DNA of 64,000 bases from Symbiodinium natans (taxonomy: Eukaryota > Sar > Dinophyceae > Suessiales > Symbiodiniaceae), in contig CAJNDS010002366.1 in NCBI GenBank assembly GCA_905221605.1, positions 1-64,000 of the forward strand. The letters run 5' to 3'. Position 1 is the stretch's first letter; each line of letters opens with the position of its first letter. Shown in pieces: positions 21,222 through 33,267 of this stretch. The translations under genes and the position numbers were made by a program. The notes beneath the pieces are model-generated. The model saw only the letters and a program-made list of their open reading frames with translations, was not told the origin of the DNA and made no database searches.

Positions 21222-21510
21222 GCGTGCGTTTTGGGCTTGGGGATGTGGTTGATTGCGCTTCTGCCCTTACAGATCTCAAAGGCTGGTTGGGCTCATTGCC
21301 GACAGCAGGCTGTTCAACACTGTGCGGCACGGCTTTCAGCTCTGGATTGGGTTTGCTCGCACGCTGCCCTACGTTCGAACTCCTTGCAATTGGGGGGACA
21401 CTGTTCCTCAGAGGCCGCTCTCCACGCCCCCCGCATCCCAAAAACCCTTCGGGTTGTGAGAGAGCGCGAGAGGCAGCGCATCACCGAACTGCCTCCGAAC
21501 CCCCCAGCAG

Positions 21511-21527
21511 GCGGACACCATCGTCGA
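21511..21527 (+). CDS. M2 exon 8 (ADTIVE)
   Basis: Encodes ADTIV plus GA; GC donor. Reading on past the donor meets TAG, supporting a short exon. Confidence 0.45.
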
Positions 21528-22061
21528 GCAGGTCGGCACCTTGCCGAGGCCTTAGACGCTGAACTTTGGATCGGCCCAACCGATTGCACAAAGCCACACA
21601 GCCCTCACAAGATGCAGTTGGGATCTGTGTCGGGACTTCAGATTCTGCATTTGGATTTTGTGTGTTCCGGTGTGCCCCCGGCATGGTGAAATCTGTGGGT
21701 CTAGTTTCAGGGCGTGGGAACGCACTGTAGGCTGGTTGCGGCGTGCCGTTCGGCTTGCCAGATGCATGGTCCAGCTCATTATGCCCTTTCAGTTCTTGGA
21801 CCTGATTGTATGAGGATGCTTGTGTTAACGAGGGAACTTACACCCCTCAGACAAGACGTGTTTCAGTTTCGTCGTCGATTTTAGCAGGAGAGTGGATCAG
21901 GTCCGCTCGGTAAAATTTTTGAATCTGCTCGAAATGGCTCGTGACCTTGTACGAACTTCCTGGAGGTCCTCGTCATAAAAAAAATGCTGGCTGCAAGCCC
22001 CGAACAATGGTGCCTCGAAGCAGTAACCCAAACACCTCCCCCAAGTTGCCGGCATGCTGAG

Positions 22062-22095
22062 GCCTACGCAGACATTGGTGGCCCCTTCATCCGAG
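22062..22095 (+). CDS. M2 exon 9
   Basis: Encodes PTQTLVAPSSE; GC donor. Confidence 0.55.
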
Positions 22096-22413
22096 GCACC
22101 CGGACGGGCTGGTAGGTGCTGGCTGTCAGGCTGCCGATTCTGGGCTGACGAGTAGACCTCCTCAAGCCTGGCCCAAGCTTGAAAAGAAGGTTGGGTACCT
22201 GAGAGGTGGGACTCTAGCGGGGTCACCGTGCTGAAGGGTCCACAAGGGAGAGCGCGCTAGCTGTGAGCACACCAAGTATGTTGCAGGGAGGTTGGCTGCT
22301 TGACGCTGCTTGCAGCAAGTCGTAGATGGCAGGGTCGGGCACACTTAGCCACGTTGCAAAGTCCTCCGCCAGACTTCAAGAACCCCACAGAAAGAGGTTC
22401 ATCATGTGCGCAG

Positions 22414-22464
22414 GCGCGTGCTGGGGTCGCTGCACATTCGGAGGATGAGACTGCTGAGACGAAT
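22414..22464 (+). CDS. M2 exon 10
   Basis: Encodes ARAGVAAHSEDETAETN; GC donor, with an in-frame TGA 24 bases further if unspliced. Confidence 0.6.
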
Positions 22465-22682
22465 GCGAGTAGCCCAGCCTTGTCGCAGTGAAATGTCCCT
22501 TCGAGTTTCAAGTTTCAGGGTTTTGGGTCAGCGAGACGTATCAGGTGACTCACAGCCTAGGAGGGGTAACTCACGACTTGGATCTTCCGAGTTTTCGCCT
22601 TTCATGGGTTTGGGAGGTGGTTCAACTTGCACGGGCAACAAGGTTCAGGAGACATGGGTGCGGGACGGGATTTGGACCCGAG

Positions 22683-22732
22683 GTTCCCGGCGTGCCACAG
22701 GCTTCGGCAGCGGCCGGATCGAGTGTCTTCAT
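22683..22732 (+). CDS. M2 exon 11
   Basis: Encodes VPGVPQASAAAGSSVF; phase 2 at a GC donor. Confidence 0.55.
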
Positions 22733-23179
22733 GCAGCGGCCTCAACATCGCCCGACATCGCTGGGGGACATAGGTAGTTACGGCTAGTTAAGGTTTTTTT
22801 CGGGGTTCGCAGAAACACAGGGGCATTGAAGTCCTTGGGTGCCCAGGGGTTCAATCGCTTGTTGTCAGCACACTGTTGATTTAGCTTTGACTTCTTGAAC
22901 CCCAAACCCGAAGCCTAAGTGTTGAAACTGAACACTTATACTTCAGGTCATTGAGGCACTGGGATGGAAGAATCTCCAAGCTGAGGGCGCTAGGATTGTT
23001 ATGGATGCGACCAGGGCATACCAGTTTGCGACAGGGTGCTTAAGTCGGGGGGTGGAGAACCCCCGAAGCCCGAAAACCCCTAACCAACTCCCACAACTCT
23101 AATCCGAATGACCCTTCAAAGAACCCTGAAGTCCTGAAGGTGGACACCTAAGCACCCGCATTGGCTGTCGCGCTGACAG

Positions 23180-23219
23180 GTCGGATTCTGGCCTATTGCC
23201 CTCACCCACGGACATGCCG
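23180..23219 (+). CDS. M2 exon 12
   Basis: Encodes SDSGLLPSPTDMP; GC donor. The next intron carries a 0.1 kb poly-G tract. Confidence 0.6.
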
Positions 23220-23459
23220 GCAGGAAGTCCCAGCAATGAGGGCATCAGGACTGGTGTTTCGAGCTGGGTTTGTCTCCAGTCCGGCCAAGTTTTCTTCCCT
23301 GTGGGGATTCAAAGTGGAGGTATTTAAGGCATTTGCTTTGCCAGATTGTCTCTGGCTTGCTAATTGTAAACGCTTGCGCGCGCCGCCTCGGCAGCCGGGC
23401 CGGCCAGGACAGGAAAGAGGGTTTCGCAAAAAAAGGGGAGGAAGGGCAGCGAGGTCAAA

Positions 23460-23560
23460 GCGGGGAGGGGGTGGGGGGGGGGGGGGGGGGGGGTGGGGTG
23501 GGGGGGGGGGGGGGGGGTGGGGGGGGGGGGGGGGTGGGGGGGTTGGGGGGGTTTTGAGGC
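23460..23560 (+). repeat. poly-G tract
   Basis: About 100 bases of G with scattered T in the exon 12-13 intron of module 2. Confidence 0.85.
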
Positions 23561-23940
23561 ACCGACAGGCGGGACCCTCCACGGCATCGGTTTCCTCCAA
23601 GCGATTGGGGGGGTCCCACAGGGCAGGGGGGGGGGGGGTGGGTGGCGTCAAAAAATTTGGCATGGGGAAGGGTTGGGTAGGGGGAAGGAGGCCCGATCCG
23701 GGTCTGCTTGTTCCAGACGCTTCTCGGCAGGAAGCCGAGGCGAATTTGCTTTACCAGATGTCTCTGGCTGGTTGGTGTACCCGTTGATGCCCAAACTTTA
23801 GATACCGTCCTTCAGATAGATGTGGCTGAGCCGAACGAAGCCCGAAAACCTGCAACTCTGGCACTTCGCAGCCACCATCCCCCCCCCCCCCCAGCTGAGG
23901 GCCCTTCGGGGGACTTGGGGCTCATGTGGATTAGGAAAGT

Positions 23941-24023
23941 AACCCTAAACCCTAAACCCTAAACCCTAAACCCTAAACCCTAAGCCCTAAACCCTAAACC
24001 CTAAACCCTAAACCCTAAACCCC
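23941..24023 (-). repeat. CCCTAAA array
   Basis: Twelve units before M2 exon 13. Confidence 0.9.
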
Positions 24024-24066
24024 ACATCCTGGAGCCGCGGAGCCCTTTGCCCAGAAGCTGACCGAG

Positions 24067-24104
24067 GTTCCGACAGAGCTGCCCTCCCCCACGTTCAGCG
24101 CTCG
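24067..24104 (+). CDS. M2 exon 13 (VPTELPSPT)
   Basis: Encodes VPTELPSPTFSA; GC donor, phase 2. A CCCTAAA array lies 43 bases upstream. Confidence 0.65.
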
Positions 24105-24489
24105 GCATAACTGGCGGACGTTTGTGATTGAGTCTGAACCCACGGTGAGGCCCGAAGTGTCACAGTCGTTGGGCGTAGGGATTTCAATTTGGGATTTTCA
24201 GTGTTTGTTGCTTGCAGCAGGGCACTCCCTGTTTTCTTGGAGCGCGCCCTAGACCCTGAAACCCCTGCAAGCTCCCCGCAAGCTCCGCGACGCGCTCTCA
24301 ACCCTGAACCTTTTGCATAGCATACAGTGTGCAGAGTGCAGTTTGGGGTAAATGTGGGGGACACAATGCAGTCAGGGGTAAGCTCGCCGTGCTTCCCGTA
24401 ATCCGTGACAGGGGTTGTCAACACGCCGCGCTTCAGAATCAGGATCTAATGTTAGGAACTATGTGAGAAGAATCGCCGGATGTAGTTGA

Positions 24490-25155
24490 AGTCGTAAAGT
24501 AGTAAAGTAGCAAGGTAGTAAAGTAGTATAGTAAAGTAGTAAAGTAGTAAAGTAGTAAAGTAGTAAAGTAGTAAAGTAGTAAAGTAGTAAAGTAGTAAAG
24601 TAGTAAAGGAGTAAAGGAGTAAAGTAGTAAAGTAGTAAAGTAGTAAAGTAGTAAAGTAGTAAAGTAGTAAAGTAGTAAAGTAGTAAAGTAGTAAAGTAGT
24701 AAAGTAGTAAAGTAGTAAAGTAGTAAAGTAGTAAAGTAGTAAAGTAGTAAAGTTTGTAAAGTTGTAAAGTAGTAAAGTAGTAAAGTAGTAAAGTAGTAAA
24801 GTAGTAAAGTAGTAAAGTAGTAAAGTAGTAAAGTAGTAAAGTAGTAAAGCAGTAAAGTAGCAAAGTAGTAAAGTAGTAAAGTAGTAAAGTAGTAAAGTAG
24901 TAAAGTAGTAAAGTAGTAAAGTAGTAAAGTAGTGAAGTAGTGAAGTAGTGAAGTAGTAAAGTAGTAAAGTAGTAAAGTAGTAAAGTAGTAAAGTAGTAAA
25001 GTAGTAAAGTAGTAAAGTAGTAAAGTAGTCAAGTAGTAAAGTAGTAAAGTAGTCAAGTTTGTAAAGTAGTAAAGTAGTATAATAAAGCAGTAAAGTAGTA
25101 AAGCAGTAAAGTAGTAAACTATTAAAGTAGTAAAGTAGTAACGTGGTAAAGTAGT
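24490..25155. repeat. TAGTAAAG satellite, about 80 units
   Basis: An 8-base unit repeated for about 0.67 kb with occasional variants (tagtgaag, gtttgtaaag). It ends directly at the acceptor of M2 exon 14. The long minus-strand frame (LLYYFTTL repeats) is a by-product. Confidence 0.9.
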
Positions 25156-25159
25156 TGAG

Positions 25160-25193
25160 GTCTGCAATGGAGGAGGCAGATGTGTCTGGCGAG
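25160..25193 (+). CDS. M2 exon 14 (diverged, next to satellite)
   Basis: Encodes SAMEEADVSGE against SAAPAATGE elsewhere. It is six bases longer, has a GT donor, and its acceptor directly follows the TAGTAAAG satellite. The flanking gttgag and the ggcgag end match modules 3 and 4, so it is the same exon rewritten in the middle. Confidence 0.5.
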
Positions 25194-25816
25194 GTGGCAG
25201 CTCGGGGCCAATGCGGGGAGAAGAACTATGGTTCGGGCTTTGGGGCTTTGGGGTTGAAGGCCACGCTGAACGCAAGACGTTTGAAATGGAGTTCCTTCAA
25301 ACACAATTCGGAAAGCCTAAGACCTGCAAGTCCCGCCAATGCCCCTCCCCCCCCCCCAACCAAAGCTTACCTCTTAACATTGGCAATATATGCGAAAGGC
25401 GGCGATACAAGCCCCATGCAGACAGACCCAAAAGCTGGCACGAAACCGTAAAGCAATACTGTGAACACACAGACAGCTCATCTGTGCGTGAACAAGCCCG
25501 GTACAGGAACACCATTACAAGCCCTTCCTTCAACAAAGTTGATGTCCCCCCACCTTCCTCCATGAGACGGAGCCTTTTTCTTAATTCATCATCCCAGAAT
25601 GTCTTGCTATGATTTAACATTGTTCTACTGCCAGTCGGGTTGTTCATTGACACCATTTTATCACAGCAGCAATCGCAATGCTTTGAACCGTGGTGAAATA
25701 AACGTTTGAGGTAGAACGCACAATCTGAACGAATGGCATGTTGAATACCAATCCATGTCCTGAGCTGCAAAACGCAGTTGGAGTCCCGATCCAGAAGCAA
25801 CCGGCAGCCTGGGCAG

Positions 25817-25872
25817 GAGCTCGTCACGACTGCCCCGCCTCCGACGGCCCCGACGGCACTGGTGCAGGAAGC
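25817..25872 (+). CDS. M2 exon 15
   Basis: Encodes ELVTTAPPPTAPTALVQE; GC donor, phase 2. Confidence 0.6.
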
Positions 25873-26303
25873 GCTGGGGACCGAGACCCGAGATGTGAAG
25901 GAACCGTCGGGGTTCAGTGCTCTCTCGCGCGAGAGCCAGGCCAATCACTCAATTCAGGGGGCACCTGAAGATCTCGATCGCTCTATAGGTGGACAAGTAG
26001 AGTTCAGCATGAGGGTTTTAGGATTCCGGCTTGGGTTTTAGAGTAGCTGTGAGGTTTTGCTTTTGGTCTTTTGGTTGCGCTGCCAAGACGGGGCGAGTGC
26101 TCGTTGGCCTTCTTGTCGCAGGCAGAATGCTTGGGAACCAGGTTAGGGATGCTTTGACTATCATTAAGGCCGCCTCCCAGTGCGGAGAGTACTTTGAAAT
26201 GCTGGTCTCTTAACCTTCGCAGACTCCAAACCTCGTGCCCGAAGTCCAGCAGAAAGCCCCGAAACTGCTTGCAGGCCGAGACTCTGCAAGCTTTCCTGCC
26301 AAG

Positions 26304-26354
26304 GCCCCCAGATGCAGATTTCCCACCTCCCATGCCGGAGTCCGCGATGCCGTC
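26304..26354 (+). CDS. M2 exon 16
   Basis: Encodes PPDADFPPPMPESAMP; same alternatives at the 3' end as in module 1. Confidence 0.55.
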
Positions 26355-26730
26355 GCCGGAAGCTTACGAAAAGAAAGCAGGTCTCAGGGCTCTCGATCCG
26401 CGAAAGCTTCAAACACTTCACCAGACTGCTTCGGCAAGAGGAAGACCTCCGTGCAGTTTCAGGGCAAGCCCCGTGTTTCTTGTTGCTTAGATGTATGGGT
26501 ACTTCACGTGGAGCGTTTCCCAGTGCAGGCAGAGAGGGAAGCTACAGCCGAAATGGACCCTGCCCACGAAAAAGAGCGGTGAGCTGCTGGCTCCTTTGTG
26601 TACAGGGCTTGCCTCCAGCCTAACGTCGACCCGAGATTTCGAGCTTTGGACTTCGCTTCCACAGCGTCTGCTTTGCTGCGCGTTGCGGGGCGGGGGGGGG
26701 CTTACATGTGAGCATTGCGCTGCATCAGAG

Positions 26731-26764
26731 GTCGGTCGCAGGGTCGCCTACTGCAGCGGCCTCT
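26731..26764 (+). CDS. M2 exon 17
   Basis: Encodes SVAGSPTAAAS; GC donor. Confidence 0.55.
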
Positions 26765-26941
26765 GCGTGCTGCTACATGGGCAGCTTCAAGATGCTTCAA
26801 GACTAGGGCAGTTTTGCATGCACTCTTTGTCATCCGAGTACCGAGCGTGGCTTCATGAGTTTGTGCTTCAGCGATCTTCGCCAAGCAGACTTGTCCAGTA
26901 TCGGCATCCATGGAGACATCGGGATTTCGGGTTGAGCCCAG

Positions 26942-26977
26942 GAGATGCCGGTACCCGTGCAAGAAACGGACGACGAG
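26942..26977 (+). CDS. M2 exon 18 (EMPVPVQETDDE)
   Basis: Full-length form of this exon; GC donor. The next exon in order is exon 20, as the zinc ribbon exon is missing between 26,977 and 28,254. Confidence 0.65.
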
Positions 26978-28253
26978 GCGCGCATGGTCGGTTTAGGCTT
27001 TCCATAGTCTATAGGAGGCAGTGCGTAGGCTGGTAGGGGAATCAGTAGTGAACTGCAGACAAGAATAGCATCGGACTGCCAAGAGTCCGTTCAACTGATG
27101 AAGTGCTTTCTCATGTCCTGGATGGTATAGCTTTGCTTTGTGGACTGAAAGGCCGAAGCCATTAACAACAACGCACCAGCAGCTTGTTCACACGGGAGGG
27201 AACAACCAAGCAAATACCCTAGCAAAAAAGCTTCCATCTTTTGCATGGCGAGAGGTCCCAAGCGACTAGTCATGACCGCTCAACAGGTTTCCATGGCCGA
27301 GCTAGTGAAAACAAGACAGATGCATGAAACCTGTAGGCAAAGATCCTGGTTTTACGTTTCGAGGCATGGCGAGCACGTCTCAATAAGTCAAGAAGATAGT
27401 CTGGACTGTTGATCCAGCAGAAAAAAGATGTATGAGATGAAGAGTGGCAGGAACGCTTCGACGCTCACTCGCAAACTTTGACACACATGATAGATGTGAA
27501 TGATGAATGAACCCAGGAGTGACTAAATTGAGGCCATAGACTTTACCACATTATGAGATTGAGATCATAGGAATAGAAATAGAAATAATAACAGTAGTAG
27601 TAATAATCATAATAGCAATAGTAAGAATAACAATAAAATTAAAGAGCTGAACCCAAAGCTCGGCCGAAGCTCCCAAAGTCTGAGCCCAAGCCCAACGCAA
27701 TCCTAGGCGGCACGGGGAAGGAGGCTGGAGACCATGGGGTGGGGGGCGAATGGGGGCTTACGGGGTCAAGGGAGTCAGGGGTTTAGGGTTTAGGGTTTCG
27801 GGTTTAGGGTTTTACGGTTCGGCTTTGAACAATCTACAGGGCATGTTTGTTGCAGGTTATTGTGTTTCATGTTTAAGGTTGCATGTGATGACAAGGTGAA
27901 AAGCTAAGGCTTCCGTTGCGCATGCCAGGCTAGCGAAAGCAGAGTGCGGATCGGGAGACTGAGTAGAATGAGCGCACTCATCAGGGTTGCTGGTCTCAGT
28001 TTATGGTTTCTGGTGGATGAGTTGAGGGCACAAGGGACCCATTCTGCGGATCCGCGGCACGAGTGGTTTAGGAGCCGAGTTTCGGCTTAGGGTTTCGTGA
28101 TTGAGGTTTTAGGGTTTGAGTTCAGGGCTTGAACAGCTCCACAGCCATCAATGCTAATTCCACTGACTGGCCCCCTTGCCACGTTACCGTCTTATTCTGT
28201 AGATCAACCACAAAATGCTACAGCAACACCCCAGCTCTCGAATTGTTGACCAG

Positions 28254-28280
28254 GCACAAGAAGCGCATCACGAGGTCGTC
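28254..28280 (+). CDS. M2 exon 20
   Basis: Encodes AQEAHHEVV; GC donor. The following 2 kb intron contains the permuted RCC1-element remnant. Confidence 0.55.
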
Positions 28281-28647
28281 GCCCACGGCCTCGCCAGCAA
28301 GTATTCAATGTTTTCTGGAAGAGATGTGCATAACATTAAACGCCTATTTCGTACAGACAGCAGAGAGAGATTGCCTAGAGCGGCCACTGGCCCGACAACG
28401 CTATGGTTTGCAGTCTCTGTTTGCTTGATCTATTTCTCGTTTTGTTGGTGCTTTGTTTCCGGCTGTACTGAGTTGTTGTGTGTGTGTGGGGGGTGGGGGG
28501 GTGGCGGGGGGTGGGGAGGGGAGGGGGGCGGCAGGGGGTAAGGGGAGTTTGAGAGAAAGCAAATCTGAATGACAGAAGTATAACGCATGAAGGTGGCCTT
28601 CCGAGCTTCTGCGCCCAAAGTCCAGTTGCTTTGCCACACAACTCGAG

Positions 28648-28765
28648 GGGCGTTGCACAGGGTTACTTAGGGGTTAAAACCAAGTGTCGATCTTCCGAAA
28701 TCGTCTGTTTCGTGGGGTTCTGGTACACCTTAGGTCCCAGGTTAGTGGCGCTAGCTGTTCAAGCG
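28648..28765 (+). pseudogene. 3' tail fragment of the RCC1 insert
   Basis: Closely matches 19,450-19,566, the segment just before the right direct repeat (aaccaagtgtcgatcttccg and following), with no RCC1 coding part before it. Confidence 0.6.
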
Positions 28766-29059
28766 TTGCTGCAGTTACTGTTGTTTTATATTGAATCTTT
28801 CGTGATTGCAACTGAAATCTCCACGTGTCCGGCGGCTAAGTTTTGCTTCAAAGAGTGGCCGTTGCATCTTGAGCTGCACTCCTAAAAAGCCATCATTATG
28901 GACTGCACGCCGCATAGATTTTGATGATATGCTTTGACATGCTGAACGGTCCTCATGAAAAGTGCTGCCTCGGTGCTCGGATTCTCTGCTGTCCTACTAA
29001 ACTTGAGTATCCTGGGCTCTTGTCTTAGTGACCGCGCCGCTAAACTTGAGGTATCCCAA

Positions 29060-29946
29060 TTGGGCTCGGCCCCAAAAGGGGAGGGTCCTGGACTAAGGCT
29101 TGAGAATGCAGGTCCCGGGGACCTGCATGTTGAATTTCAAGTTTCAGGTCCCAGGGGAGAGCCCCAAATATTAAACATGTCGAATCTTACAGTGCCAGGG
29201 CTGGGGGGCGAAGGGGACTTAACTTCTGCACAAACTCTGAAAATTCTAGGTCCCTGAGGGTGGAACCTCCAGGACCCTATGTCCCAAAGGGAAGGGCGGG
29301 ACCTGGAATTTTGAAGGTCTTTATTTGTTAAGAAGCTATAACTCCGCAATGGGGGACCTGAATTTCTAATTCTTTCATAGATCAGGCTCGGGGGGCGTGG
29401 GGGGACTCTCATTTCCTTAGCGGCCACCAAATTTGAGGTAGCCTAACCGGGTTCTTGCTTAAGTGGCCACCAAAAGTGAGGTATCTCAACCGGGTTCTTG
29501 CTTGGCCACGCCACCCAACTTGAGGTATCCCAACCGGATTCTTTCCTTACCTAGTACCAGGGCACGTCGTTTTGGAACAAAGTGTCATTCGGGAATGTGC
29601 CGAAAAGACGCCGCCTGTGTTCCAAGTTGACGTCCGTGTCCAAAATGATGCTGCTCGTGTTCCAGACTGATTCTTCTTCGCTCCTGATGCTGTCGCGCTT
29701 GCGTTCCATATTGAATTCTTTCCGTCGCATCGACGGTGATGCCCACACGACCTCAGGGAGCACAGCACAAAGAGGGAGTGTATATATGTATCAGACAGAC
29801 TCATAGGGGGCTGCGACCGCGGGCGTGCGCGAATGAATCTTAAAGCCCTTGAACACTGAGGCGATTGGCCCAAGACGAGAACCATTGTCGGAGTGAGGGT
29901 TGCCTGCGTAGCACCATGCCCCTTACCATTCAGGTGAGCCTGCTAA
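29060..29946 (+). pseudogene. truncated 5' copy of the RCC1-like gene and leader
   Basis: Matches 15,830-16,760 with small deletions, including the hairpin, part of the 47-base repeats and the ATG at 29,916. Homology stops about ten codons into the gene, where module intron sequence resumes (compare 9,236). No product is expected. Confidence 0.7.
29106..29128. repeat. 23-base near-perfect palindrome
   Basis: atgcaggtccc faces gggacctgcat around one base; second copy of the hairpin at 15,866. Confidence 0.5.
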
Positions 29947-30319
29947 CCTCACGGGATCAGGGAGTAGATGTATGCCAAAGTTGTTGGAGTGGCCGAATCA
30001 CCAAATGTGTTCCCGGCACATGGAGGTCGTTTCGTTGTGGACGAAGTCCGGCTGTGTGGTGCATGGGATCAACCATCTGCAGCTGGTGAGAACCTTCAGC
30101 CATGCGGTGTGGCCGAAGCCACAAACCCAAGACTAAGAGCTCTAAAGACGTGCATTCTGCAATGTACAGTAAGACGGGCATTCAAAACTCGAGAGACAAG
30201 CTGCAATTTCTGCCGTTTGGGGTTGTTGTCAACAATGACGGGGGGCCAGTCGTTTGGGTGTCGAGCTGCTGGTAACCCCGAAGCCCTTAACGACCTGCAA
30301 AGCCTGGAAGCACCGCCAG

Positions 30320-30373
30320 GAAGTGGGTGTGTTGGTGCCAACAGAGAGGCCGTCCCCAACCTCTCGCGACATC
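30320..30373 (+). CDS. M2 exon 21 (VPTERPSPT)
   Basis: Encodes EVGVLVPTERPSPTSRDI; GC donor. Confidence 0.7.
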
Positions 30374-31072
30374 GCAGATGCACCGGAGGCAGGGAAGAGG
30401 ATCCATGCTTCAGGTTTATTGCTGGGTCTGTATGCTACGGTTGCTTTACAGTATACAGGGGTGAACTGTGAGTTCAGTATCTGTGCCTCAACAGCACACG
30501 CCGAAAAGCACTCCAGCATGAGACCTTGCTTCTCACAGGCCCCCTGATAAGCTCTCAGCGTCCAAAATACCAGCCCAAGGCTCCCCGTCCAGGCCCTCAA
30601 CCCAAGATCCTCAAACCGAAAGCAGCGATGTTGTTGGGATGTCTTTCCAGGGTCTTGAAGTTCAGGACGTGGCTGCAAGCCCTTAGTTTCGCCTCGCTGC
30701 AGGGCTGCAGGGTTCTGAGGTTGGTGCACGTGGCCTCCCAGGGAGCACTAAATCGAGGAGCAGGAGCTGCTGCGATAACGTTTTTTTCGGGAGGGCTTCT
30801 ACGAAGTGATCTTGCTGCGAGACGACGGACGACCTCGCTATCATTATGCTATCATTGGCAACCACGCCTGGATCGAGCTCCGCAGGGCCAGCTCGGCGCC
30901 ACCACGTACGTACGGGTAATTCTGGGGTCGGAAGAGTTACGAATAGTATTCCCTTATGGATCCTTTATAAGTATACGAAGATCGTCCCCCCCCCCAAAAA
31001 AACCCTATTCCAATTATACTAAGGCCCCTGTATGGCAAGTCCCAAGTCGCATCCCCCACCGTATCCTACCAG

Positions 31073-31114
31073 GTGCCCGTGCAAGGCCTGGGGCATGCGA
31101 GGGCCTCGGTCCTT
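31073..31114 (+). CDS. M2 exon 22
   Basis: Encodes VPVQGLGHARASVL; GT donor. Confidence 0.6.
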
Positions 31115-31420
31115 GTTAGCTTGAAGGATCAGCTGGTGGCAGGCTTCTGCGAGTTCGGATGGTTTGGGGCTTCCAGCACTTCCAGCGGGTGCCAGGGCTT
31201 ACCGTAGAGTAGACCTACTGACCTACTGGAGGCTTCTGGTGTTGATGCTGTTGAGGGGTTCAGGGCAGCTTAGGGGTTGGTCTCACGGAAGGAGGTGTCT
31301 TGTGATCGCCGAAAGCAGCTTGGGGCCTGGGGTTGAGGACGTGGTTTCGGGGGCCTGGGCTGTGATCCCCCTAGAAGTACAACCTCATGCCGTACTCTCA
31401 GAGAAGCCCAGCAGCTTCAG

Positions 31421-31465
31421 GAGTTTTCGTCGGCAGTGGGCATGTCCTCCTCGGTTCGGACCTCG
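31421..31465 (+). CDS. M2 exon 23
   Basis: Encodes EFSSAVGMSSSVRTS; GC donor. Confidence 0.65.
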
Positions 31466-32032
31466 GCCGGAAAAATCCTTGACTGCGAGAGGTTGAGGAC
31501 TTTAAGATAGATTTGGGGCGCCCAGCGAACGTTGAAAGCGACCTTTCTCACCCCTCCCCGGGTATTCCTGCTACTGGCATGAGTCGTCGTATCGGCACCG
31601 CCTTCGTTCTCACATGAGATGCAGCCCATGGCGCATTTGTCTTGCGAAGCCCTCAGATGTCCGCGATGTCAGTGTGGTTCGACGAGCTGTTGCTGCCACA
31701 GTTGTAGGCTGCAAGTAGTTCCATTGCATTCAGTAGAAAGGGCTGGGTCAAGCAAAAGCAATTCTGCTACTGTAGACAGAAGACTTGGATGTTGCAACAG
31801 AGGGGACACGCTGTGCAGACCCTAGTTACTCGTTTCTAGTCATGAAGGAAGGCATGCCTCAACAAGGCAGCTGTAAACTCCTTCAGCCTGGAGCTGCTAC
31901 TGCTACGTGGTAGTAAGCTGCAAGTAGTTCCATTCCATGGTCTCAAGTAGAAAAGACTGAGGCTAATTACTAGTTGAGAAGGCCTGCAAGAAACAATGCA
32001 GGTGTAAACTCCCTCAGCTCGGGAATAGAGAG

Positions 32033-32098
32033 GCCGCTACGCAGTCGCCGAGCGAGTTGCCGGTGCCCACAGAGCGACCGTCACCGGCAGAGCCACCG
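32033..32098 (+). CDS. M2 exon 24 (PVPTERPSPA)
   Basis: Core SELPVPTERPSPAEPP; GC donor, with TGA nine bases later if unspliced. Confidence 0.6.
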
Positions 32099-32786
32099 GC
32101 AGGGGGCTGAATTTTGAGGCCTTGTCTGTTTAGGACGAATCCTCTCGGGTGCGCTGGCTCGGGATGGGCTTCTCTTGGGCTTATAGGGCTTTGGTCTTTG
32201 GCATGTTTGTAGGGAGTGCTTTTCCACTTCGGGTCTTTAAGGGTTTCGGGCTGGAGGGATTCCAGAGGCGGCAAGAGGCTTGAGACAATCATTGTACCGC
32301 CAAAATTGGAACAAGTGCTTGTCTTGCTTCCCGCGGCTCCCCTCAGCCCCCCCCCCCCCCTTCCCCCGGTTTGAAAAATTTCTGAATATAGGGTTTAGGG
32401 TTTAGGGTTTAGGGGATAGGATTCAATACTTCGAACCGGGGAGGGGGGGGGCAAGGGGGGTGTGGGGGGAGGTTTCGGGCTGATAGAGGGGCTGTTGGTT
32501 GGGTTGCGGGGGCTACCCCACTCTGACACCTTGCTGGGGGCGAGGTTTCGTGCCTATAAGGGGATGTGGGGCTATCCGGCCCTTTCATCTGCTTCTGTTC
32601 TTAGATGCTTCATAAACTATTCAAAGAGCAAGGTGTGTATCAATTGCTGGAAATATTCCCAATCTTAGCGCGGGACTCTGTGGGTTTGGCTTCTATGTGG
32701 ATGGGCGCTCCAATGAAACTTTGCGAGGTTCCCTGGCGGATGAGCACTGGCTGATAGCCTGCTAGAGTTTCTTCGCCTTCTCCCAG

Positions 32787-32813
32787 GTGGGGCGCCCGAC
32801 GCCCAAACTCCCG
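32787..32813 (+). CDS. M2 exon 25
   Basis: Encodes VGRPTPKLP; GC donor. Confidence 0.5.
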
Positions 32814-33141
32814 GCGTCTGCCGCCCGGGCCTCGGAGCGTTGAGTCTCAAAGGCCCCAGAGGAAACGTGTGGAATAATCCGATTGGGCTTGGTCGTAGGT
32901 GGTGCCATGAAGGAGGCTTTCAAGACCCTTTCCTTGCTACTTGAAAGGTCCGAAACCCTGGAAGAACCTAACCCAGCACCCAAGTCTGTAAATCTGACCC
33001 GAAATCCAAAGCCCGAAGTCTGCCGGCCCACAGCCCGTACACGAACCCCACAACCCCAAAAGACCCCCCAAGCAGGCAAGCACATATGAACTCGTCCAAG
33101 CCCGGAACAGGAACCCATTTAACAACACGTCGGCGCACCTG

Positions 33142-33267
33142 CCCTAAACCCTAAACCCTAAACCCTAAACCCTAAACCCTAAACCCTAAACCCTAAACCC
33201 TAAACCCTAAACCCTAAACCCTAAACCCTAAACCCTAAACCCTAAACCCTAAACCCTAAACCCTAAA
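33142..33267 (-). repeat. CCCTAAA array flanked by cacctg
   Basis: Eighteen perfect units between two copies of cacctg (33,136-33,141 and 33,268-33,273); module 1 has a single uninterrupted cacctgcat at 11,572. Confidence 0.92.

Noticed and set aside
24439-25275. 278-codon minus-strand frame rich in Tyr, Phe, Thr and Leu
   Set aside because: Reads straight through the TAGTAAAG satellite; not a gene.
27560-27640. AATAATAG-rich stretch as a tRNA or ncRNA
   Set aside because: Simple AT-rich repeat; no cloverleaf or known RNA motif seen.
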